Part shown: in pieces, positions 18,287-24,166 of the stretch
How positions within the stretch are numbered: the stretch's first letter is position 1
How the letters are laid out: the number at the start of each line of letters is the position of its first letter
Translations under genes and position numbers: made by a program
Notes under the pieces: model-generated
What the model saw: the letters and a program-made list of their open reading frames with translations, nothing else
What the model was told of the DNA's origin: nothing
Databases searched by the model: none
Source: Bacillus sp. JCM 19058
GTDB lineage: Bacteria; Bacillota; Bacilli; Bacillales_H; Bacillaceae_D
Reading direction: 5' to 3'
Length of the DNA stretch: 24,166 nt
Assembly (NCBI GenBank): GCA_001310555.1
Contig: BAXO01000081.1
Location: 1-24,166 of the forward strand

Positions 18287-19030
18287 TTTGATCCGTACAC
18301 CTCACGAAATTGTTCAGTATATTGTCCATCTTCGTTATAAATGAACAACGGCGGATGACAGACTAATCCAGGACCTCCGCCTTTTATCGCCTCAAGCACT
18401 ACGATGTTCGCATTCTTTCCTTGCTTCGAATGGATAAGCTGCATCCGTTTTGGTTCGAGGTGATATCGATGCATGGCCGTAATGATCTCTGTCAATCGTT
18501 CTGGACGATGAACGAGGGCAACCTTTCCTTTCTGTTTCACTTGTTCGCTTGATACGCGAATCACATCCTCAAGACTGCAATGAATTTCATGACGAGCAAT
18601 CGCCAAATGAGGATTTTTATTGCGTTCTCGTTCCGTAATCGTTTCAAAATAAGGTGGATTGCACGTAACAACATCATAGCTCTGTTTTGCCACTGCTTCC
18701 GGCAGTTCATTCAAGTTAGCGCGAAAAAAAATTTACCTGACCTTGCTTCCCGTTTCGTGTAGTATTTCGAAGGGCCAGCTTATACAAAAGGTCTTGTATT
18801 TCTACGCCATCAATGACGGCTTTTGAGCGAGTCGTCAGGACGAGCGGTATGACCCCGTTACCACTGCATAAATCAAGGATTCGCCCTTTCTGAATAGGCA
18901 CCTGTACAAACCGGGCTAACAAAATCGCATCGATCGAAAAAGCGAACACCGATCGACTTTGTATTAACGTGATATTCGTACCGGCAATATAGTCGATACG
19001 TTCATCTGCACTGCTGTCTATCCACTCCAT
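18283..19030 (-). CDS. trmN6: tRNA1(Val) (adenine-N6)-methyltransferase family protein, YabB (one frameshift)
   Basis: This is a class I SAM-dependent N6-adenine methyltransferase of the TrmN6/YfiC type. SAM motif I is ILDLCSGNGVIPLVL and the catalytic motif is VTCNPPYFET. The gene is cut at a run of eight at 18724-18731: with seven bases it reads GQVNFFRANLNELPEAVAK. Reconstructed length is about 248 aa, as in B. subtilis YabB. The ATG at 19030 follows an AGAGAGGGATG-like purine-rich site. It is the first gene of the trmN6-yazA-rsmI operon; I did not find a convincing promoter in the 225 bp upstream. Confidence 0.9.
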
Positions 19031-19199
19031 TAGACATCCCTCTCTTTATCCAACCTGTATTATTATTTATGATCCCACGTCCAGGCGAAAAGTTGGGAGA
19101 TTTGTCACCGAAATTGACCCGAATCTCCATCTGACTCCCCAATGTTACATCAAGTAGAAATGAGTTCCTTTTGGTGTGACGTCGCTACTGAAAAGTCAC

Positions 19200-19233
19200 T
19201 AAAAAGGCCTTCCGAGCGTAGCGGAAGAGCCTT
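19200..19233 (-). terminator. Rho-independent terminator of the yaaO-to-yabA operon
   Basis: AAGGC plus CTTCCG pair with CGGAAG plus GCCTT (11 bp with one bulged T), followed on the minus strand by a run of five T (TTTTTAG). It starts about 25 bases after the yabA stop. Confidence 0.8.
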
Positions 19234-19257
19234 AGCAAGATGTGGCATCCTGTTTTG

Positions 19258-19605
19258 TTATTTTTGATGAAGGAACGATAGACAAAATAAACAATCCTCC
19301 CCATCCTGACGAAGACCACCGTAATGCGTATTGCAAACATGGAACCCTTCCTGATAGAGACGTGCTAAATTATCGTATCCTTCTCCAACAAGCGGCTTGT
19401 TTTTGTTTACTACGTTTCCCTTCCCATGAGAACGCTCAACCTGTGCATCCAGTCGTTCACGTAAGTTCTCATTTTCGAGGCGAAGGGATTGATTTTCTTC
19501 TAATAAGTAGGCAAGCTGTTCTTTTAAGCCGCGCAATTCATCATGAAGCTCACCAATCCGCTCTTCCATTTGGCTCACCTGTACAAAGATCGCCTTTTTA
19601 TCCAC
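19258..19605 (-). CDS. yabA: Replication initiation control protein YabA
   Basis: YabA restrains initiation by bridging DnaA and the DnaN clamp. The N-terminal leucine-rich coiled coil (about residues 5-55, [20 protein letters not shown]) forms the tetramer, a linker follows, and the C-terminal zinc-binding domain is [20 protein letters not shown] to DCLFCLSFL with the H/C ligands intact. I choose the GTG at 19605, giving [12 protein letters not shown] as in B. subtilis and 115 aa; the apparent longer frame to 19698 overlaps the end of ricT and has no family match. The ribosome binding site (GTGGAAAG) is modest. It is the last gene of the operon. Confidence 0.95.
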   Translation of the reverse strand: MDKKAIFVQVSQMEERIGELHDELRGLKEQLAYLLEENQSLRLENENLRERLDAQVERSHGKGNVVNKNKPLVGEGYDNLARLYQEGFHVCNTHYGGLRQDGEDCLFCLSFLHQK

Positions 19606-19621
19606 GTTTCTTTCCACCCCG

Positions 19622-20447
19622 TTATTCTGTGGCTTCCATGGAAATAGCGTGTCCCGATAACTCATCCAGCGTAAATTCGAGTACGCTATTCTCTTCAAGA
19701 AGCTCGACTTGAATGAGCCGTTCCAGCATATTCAGCCGACGACCTTTCCCGCTCCATGTGGCGTCGTTATCTGCTTTCCGATATCCGGAAGCTCTTGCTT
19801 TGCTTCTTCATACAAATCATTTTCGTACTTCAAGCAACACATTAAGCGGCCGCATAGTCCGGAAATTTTCGCCGGATTCAAAGACAAGTTCTGATCCTTG
19901 GCCATTTTAATAGAGACTGGCTCAAAGTCCCCAAGAAAAGACGAACAGCAGAGAATCCGGCCACACGGTCCGATTCCGCCAAGCATTTTAGCCTCATCCC
20001 GGACGCCAATTTGACGAAGCTCAATCCTAGTACGGAAGACCGAAGCCAAATCTTTAACAAGCTCACGAAAATCGATCCGCCCATCTGCAGTAAAATAGAA
20101 CAGAACCTTATTGCGGTCAAATGTATATTCCACATCAACAAGCTTCATTTCCAAAGAATGGGCTTGGATTTTTTCAGAACAAACTTGAAAAGCATTTTTC
20201 GCGGCTTCACGGTTTTCATCAACTGTCAGCTTGTCTTTCTTTGTTGCGATTCGAATCACTTGCTTTAACGGCAGAACAACATCATTCTCACCGACCGTTT
20301 TCGTCCCAATCACGACATGTCCGAATTCAATTCCGCGCGATGTTTCGACGATAACGGTCTCTCCTCGTCCAAGCTCAAAATCGCCTGGGGAGAAATAATA
20401 GATTTTGCCCGCTTTTTTTTAAAACGGACGCCTACAACCTGATGCAA
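19622..20447 (-). CDS. ricT: RicT (YaaT), PSP1-domain iron-sulfur protein (two frameshifts)
   Basis: RicT is part of the RicA-RicF-RicT complex, which holds iron-sulfur clusters, stimulates RNase Y-dependent mRNA maturation and affects sporulation, competence and biofilm. Its cysteine motifs are intact: [11 protein letters not shown] and [13 protein letters not shown]. The start is a TTG at 20447, 8 bases after GGAGGG in the end of holB, giving MHQVVGVRF like the B. subtilis MYNVVGVRF. A run of eight at 20413-20420 breaks the start; six bases give [21 protein letters not shown] missing T near 19732-19734 breaks the end; with it the frame continues [20 protein letters not shown] to a TAA at 19622. 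Reconstructed length is about 275 aa. Confidence 0.92.
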
Positions 20448-20451
20448 TCGT

Positions 20452-21447
20452 CTATCCCTCCTGTAAATTGAGCATCAGCTTCTCCATCAAGAGCTGCGTA
20501 TTTACATTGGCTTGCAAATGTCGTTTCGCTTCTAGCACAAACGACATGCTTCTGCTCATTTTTTTTCCCGTGAACTGGAGAGTGCTTGTCGTTGTAATTG
20601 CTCTTTATGCCTGACAAAGGTTAAACCAGCCTCTTTGCCAACCTGTATATATAAAAGGTCCCGCAACCATAAGAGTATCAAATCAAGACCAAGGTCTTGC
20701 TCCCGCCTCTCCTTAAATAGTGGTAACCACTTTTCCTGAAGGGTAAACAGAACTTGACTCGGTCTTTCATAGAGCTCTTCCATCAATTGTATCATTACGC
20801 TTTGTGCTTGTACAATCCAACCGTTCTCATTAAACGCCACCGCTTCCTCCAGACTTGTTGTCAAACTGGCCAAGGTAGCGGAAATGGAGGACGGCACTCC
20901 ATGCTCCTCTAGACGCTCAATCAACGCCTCGCGCGGTAAGGCAGCAAACACGAGCTGCTGGCTGCGCGAATGGATCGTCGGTAACATGCTTTGGCTGTTC
21001 TCTGTCAGCAGTAAAGCCAAGGTTGGTGCTGTCGGTTCTTCCAGAAATTTCAGCAGGCTGTTGGCGGCACTCGCTGTCAGCAAATCAGCCTGCTCAATTA
21101 AATAAACCTTTTGATTCGATTCCATCCCACGATAAGTAAACTCTTTTTGAAGGTGCTCAACTTGATATTTTTTGATCGACTGTCCATCCGGCTGAATCAA
21201 ATGAAGATCAGGATGATTCCCATGGTCAATCCGTTTACAGTTAGGGCATACTTGGCAAGGCTCAACCCCTGTACGCTGCATGCAAAAAAAGCTTTTCGCC
21301 AGCTGGAGGGCGACTTGTTTTTTTTCCGGTTCCTTTACTGCCTTCAAGTAAATAAGCATGAGCAAGCCGATTTTTTTCCAAACTTTTACTTAGCAGCTGC
21401 ACAATGCGTGGCTGAGCCTTCGCTAATTGCTCCCATGTCGTTTCCAT
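20452..21447 (-). CDS. holB: DNA polymerase III delta-prime subunit HolB (two frameshifts)
   Basis: Delta-prime is part of the clamp loader. The N-terminus LAHAYLLEGSKGTGKK carries the P-loop; the zinc module is VEPCQVCPNCKRIDHGNHPD (four-ligand pattern); KVYLIEQADLLTASAANSLL and LKFLEEPTAPTLALLLTE are the conserved Walker B-like and sensor regions. A run of eight at 21318-21325 breaks the P-loop; six bases give GTGKKQVALQLAKSF. A run of eight at 20559-20566 hides the C-terminus; six bases continue into MSRSMSFVLEAKRHLQANVN and a TAG at 20452. Reconstructed length is about 330 aa, as in B. subtilis. The ATG at 21447 is 16 bases from the darA stop; yaaR, which lies between them in B. subtilis, is absent. 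Confidence 0.92.
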
Positions 21448-21463
21448 TAATTACACGCACCTT

Positions 21464-21792
<329 letters not shown>

Positions 21793-21819
21793 TTTTACCA
21801 ACTCCTTTGTTCTAGCTTA

Positions 21820-22452
21820 TTAAAATGGGCAATGCTCTTCTAACGCAGTTAATGACTCTTGATACACGCAATCAAGCGAACGATTGGCATTAATGACGAC
21901 AACCCGGTCCGGGAACAGCTCACTTATTTTAAGATAGCCTTCCCTCACCTTATGATGAAAATCAAGGGCTTCTTTATCAAGACGATTCACTTCACGCTTA
22001 TGATCCTGATCGATTCGCGCGAGACCAACCTGTGGCTCAATATCAAAATATAGCGTTAAATCCGGGTAATGACCTTCTATCGCAAATTCATTAAGAGCGA
22101 GCACCTCTTCATAGCCTATACCTCGTGCAATCCCTTGATAGGCAAGGCTGCTATCGATAAATCGATCACAAAGAACGACCTTCCCTTCTTCTAGTGCAGG
22201 GAGAACCTTTTCAACTAAATGCTGCCTTCTGGCCGCGGCATATAGCATCGCCTCTGTGCGGCTATCCATTTCTGTATAATCAACATCAAGGATCAAATCC
22301 CGAATCCTCTCAGCAATCCGTATTCCTCCAGGCTCTCGCGTACGAATAACGTCTCGTTTTCTCGCCCGCAGTTCCTGTTCTATCTTATCGAGCACAGTCG
22401 TCTTCCCGGCACCTTCCCCGCCTTCAACTGTGATAAACCACCCTTGCTTCAT
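21820..22452 (-). CDS. tmk: Thymidylate kinase
   Basis: Tmk phosphorylates dTMP to dTDP with ATP. The P-loop is [12 protein letters not shown], the dTMP-binding arginine lies in TREPGG, and [15 protein letters not shown] is the DR-Y/H segment. Length is 210 aa, typical. The ATG at 22452 overlaps the yaaO stop (ATGA). The frame is intact. It stands second in the operon with darA, holB, ricT and yabA. Confidence 0.97.
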   Translation of the reverse strand: MKQGWFITVEGGEGAGKTTVLDKIEQELRARKRDVIRTREPGGIRIAERIRDLILDVDYTEMDSRTEAMLYAAARRQHLVEKVLPALEEGKVVLCDRFIDSSLAYQGIARGIGYEEVLALNEFAIEGHYPDLTLYFDIEPQVGLARIDQDHKREVNRLDKEALDFHHKVREGYLKISELFPDRVVVINANRSLDCVYQESLTALEEHCPF

Positions 22453-23888
22453 CCTTCTTCCTCCACCTCTACAACTGATATCCCGTCCGCTAAGCTTTGA
22501 TGCCCTTGAAACCGGGCGCCTGCCTTCGCCAATCGCTCGAGCTGTTCTACTGTCGCCGCTTTGATTCGCTCCCCTGCCAGTACCAATGGTACACCAGGCG
22601 GATAAGGGATAATAGCTTCCCCAGCAATCCTCCCAATAGACTCGTCAAGCGGTATCCTCCGCTTAGTATATGGACTCACATCTGCCACCACTCGTTCTGA
22701 AAGAGTACCGGCTTCAGCAATTAGTGGTGGCGGTATCCGTTTTACCGGATAAGACCTCAGCACTTTTGTAAGCCTGTCAATCACCGGCCCGGTATCAGTA
22801 AAAGGAGCAAGCCCAAATACGAGCAACAAATGCCGTTCGTCAGCCAACTCCGGATAAAGGCCGACCGCCTCAAATTCCTTTTGTAATTGAAAGCCTGTCA
22901 ATGCTGTTTCTGATTTTATTGTAACCTTTAATGGATCACAAAGATAGGTCAAGTTACTCCATTCAATCACAGCCAAACCGGGAATATTGTTTATTTCTTT
23001 TTTAAATGCCTGAACTCCTGCTATTATCGCCAAAATTTCCTTCTGCGTTAACCTTTCAAGATAAGCTCTTGCTCCATCAAGTGACGCCATAATTAAATAG
23101 GACGGACTGCTCGACTGAAACATTTGTAAGGCAAGCTTCACCGCCTCAACCTCAGCCGTTCCCACTTGCTTATGCACATGTAAATAGGCACCCATGGTCA
23201 ACGCTGGCAGCATTTTATGAGCCGACTGCACGACTGCATCCGCACCACATGACAAGCTCGACGGAGGAAGCAGTCCCCCGATAAAGTGAGCAGCGTGAGC
23301 TTCATCGACGAGAACGTACAGCCCTGCCTCCTTTGCCGCTACAACAAGCGGTGCCGGATTGAGCCCGCTCCCATAATAATTCGGATAAGTCAGGACGACT
23401 GCTTTTAAGTCAGGATAGAGCTTCAATCCTTTCAGCAAAACATCAGCTGACAGCCCGATTGGATGACCAGTTACTTGATCATATTCAGGTGATGCAAAAA
23501 TGGGTATCACTCGCGCCAATTCAAGCGCGTGAATCACAGATTTATGACAATTGCGCTGCACTAGTACCCGATCTCCCGGGCGACAAAAAGCGTAAATCAT
23601 CGCTAAATTTCCTACAGTTGAGCCCCCAACGAGAAAGAAGCTATGTCCCGCCTGATAAAAATTAGCCGTTAACTGCTGTGCCTCTTGAATCGGACCACTC
23701 GGAGCATGAAGATCATCAAGCTCAGCGAGCTCTGTCACATCATACGGCAGCACAGACTGAAAATCGTGCTGCAGGCTTGCAGGGAACAGCTGCCCATTTT
23801 TATGGCCGGGGACGTGAAAAGAGATCGATTGTTTGTTCATATGCCGCTGAACCGCATCGATTAACGGCGTTCGAATTTGCTTTTCCAT
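22449..23888 (-). CDS. yaaO: PLP-dependent Orn/Lys/Arg decarboxylase family protein YaaO
   Basis: This is a fold-type I, PLP-dependent protein of the Orn/Lys/Arg decarboxylase group I family, 479 aa, the same length class as B. subtilis YaaO. The N-terminal [10 protein letters not shown] is diagnostic, followed by [14 protein letters not shown] (cofactor phosphate region), [11 protein letters not shown] (PLP-pyridine aspartate and stacking histidine) and [17 protein letters not shown], where the lysine forms the Schiff base. The C-terminal domain ([14 protein letters not shown]) is also typical. The substrate is not known for this subgroup; arginine or lysine is plausible. The ATG at 23888 follows AAAGGAG. 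It heads the operon, and its stop overlaps tmk. The frame is intact. Confidence 0.93.
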   Translation of the reverse strand: MEKQIRTPLIDAVQRHMNKQSISFHVPGHKNGQLFPASLQHDFQSVLPYDVTELAELDDLHAPSGPIQEAQQLTANFYQAGHSFFLVGGSTVGNLAMIYAFCRPGDRVLVQRNCHKSVIHALELARVIPIFASPEYDQVTGHPIGLSADVLLKGLKLYPDLKAVVLTYPNYYGSGLNPAPLVVAAKEAGLYVLVDEAHAAHFIGGLLPPSSLSCGADAVVQSAHKMLPALTMGAYLHVHKQVGTAEVEAVKLALQMFQSSSPSYLIMASLDGARAYLERLTQKEILAIIAGVQAFKKEINNIPGLAVIEWSNLTYLCDPLKVTIKSETALTGFQLQKEFEAVGLYPELADERHLLLVFGLAPFTDTGPVIDRLTKVLRSYPVKRIPPPLIAEAGTLSERVVADVSPYTKRRIPLDESIGRIAGEAIIPYPPGVPLVLAGERIKAATVEQLERLAKAGARFQGHQSLADGISVVEVEEEG

Positions 23889-23907
23889 TGCTTCGCTCCT
23901 TTCCTAT

Positions 23908-23938
23908 ATTATAAAGGGTTTGGAGGGAGATTTGTAAA
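23908..23938 (-). promoter_or_regulatory. Possible sigma-A promoter of the yaaO operon
   Basis: TTTACA (23938-23933) and TATAAT (23913-23908) are 19 bp apart, longer than optimal, and end about 20 bases upstream of the start codon. This leaves a very short leader that just includes the ribosome binding site. Confidence 0.5.
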
Positions 23939-23994
23939 GCAATGCCGCTCAAGCCTAGAGCACATTTTGCAATTGGTGATGTCGTTCCGGGGCC

Positions 23995-24166
23995 GGCGCG
24001 CTTTTCGGCGGTTCACCTCTTTTTTTCCGACGGGTGAGGAGAGCTTTTCGACGGTTCACCTCTCTTTTCCGACGAGAGGGGCGCGCTTTTCAACGGTTCA
24101 GCTCTTTTCCCCGTCGGGAGAGGCTCAACTTTCGACGGTTCAGCTCTCTTTTCCGACGGGAGAGGC
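23995..24166. repeat. Tandem repeat array, 42-43 bp period, at least four copies
   Basis: The anchor GGTTCA recurs at 24010, 24053, 24095 and 24137, giving periods of 43, 42 and 42 bp. A typical unit reads TTTCGACGGTTCAGCTCTC, then TTTTCCGACGGGAGAGG. Each unit contains a short inverted repeat (for example CCTCTC with GAGAGG, or CTCTC with GAGAG) around TTTTCCGAC, so each copy could form a small hairpin. Copies differ by several substitutions. The array lies upstream of yaaO and continues past the window. There are no unique spacers, so it is not CRISPR. Confidence 0.8.

Noticed and set aside
19605..19698. N-terminal extension of YabA
   Set aside because: The 31 extra residues overlap the restored ricT C-terminus and do not resemble YabA; the GTG at 19605 matches the family start.
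19242..19712. 156-codon plus-strand open frame
   Set aside because: Antisense shadow of yabA and the end of ricT, both clearly supported.
23995..24166. CRISPR array
   Set aside because: The repeats are contiguous with diverged copies and no unique spacers, and no cas gene is present.

Overview
This window comes from the chromosome of an endospore-forming, Bacillus-like Firmicute (Bacillaceae). Almost every gene belongs to the conserved block near the replication origin, and the order on the minus strand is the Bacillus subtilis order: yaaO, tmk, darA, holB, ricT, yabA, trmN6, yazA, rsmI, (abrB on the plus strand), metS, tatD, yabE, rnmV, rsmA, yabG, veg, sspF, ispE, purR, ridA. Sporulation is indicated by sspF, yabG and abrB, and by sigma-G-like, sigma-K-like and Spo0A-box sequences beside them.

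Layout from high to low coordinates. (1) 23995-24166: a 42-43 bp tandem repeat array that runs off the window. (2) 23888-19258: a long operon for a PLP decarboxylase-like protein, dTMP kinase, the c-di-AMP sensor DarA, DNA polymerase delta-prime, RicT and YabA, closed by a hairpin terminator. (3) 19030-17162: trmN6-yazA-rsmI, convergent with abrB and sharing a bidirectional terminator with it. (4) 16826-17110: abrB, facing away from a nurA-herA pair (16688-13877) that sits between abrB and metS, where B. subtilis has nothing. (5) 13880-11463: metS behind a T-box leader with an AUG specifier; its promoter overlaps the herA stop codon. (6) 11356-6495: tatD, yabE, the rnmV-rsmA pair and yabG. (7) 6134-4254: veg behind two tandem consensus promoters, sspF behind a sigma-G-type promoter, a 36-residue ORF, and ispE. 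(8) 4257-2759: purR-ridA behind a PurBox-containing promoter. (9) 2382-1: a decayed TraB/GumN-family gene and a two-gene ABC exporter, where B. subtilis has spoVG.

The most conspicuous property is damage to reading frames. Thirteen genes, several of them essential (metS, holB, tmk-operon partners, rsmA, rsmI), are broken at 22 places that I could rejoin by hand. Sixteen lie in A/T runs of 7 or 8, nearly always as one or two extra bases; six are single missing bases, mostly T. The simplest reading is uncorrected sequencing error, so these genes are annotated as full-length CDSs with the breaks listed. The TraB/GumN gene is different: it appears truly degraded.

The most interesting biology is the nurA-herA insertion with a cluster of Spo0A-box heptamers (TGNCGAA) in the 5' end of nurA and in the abrB/nurA promoter region. 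Other points are the tandem dyad-bearing veg promoters, the 36-residue ORF between sspF and ispE, the absence of yaaR between darA and holB, and the terminal repeat array. All family assignments are from memory of motifs and gene order; no searches were run.
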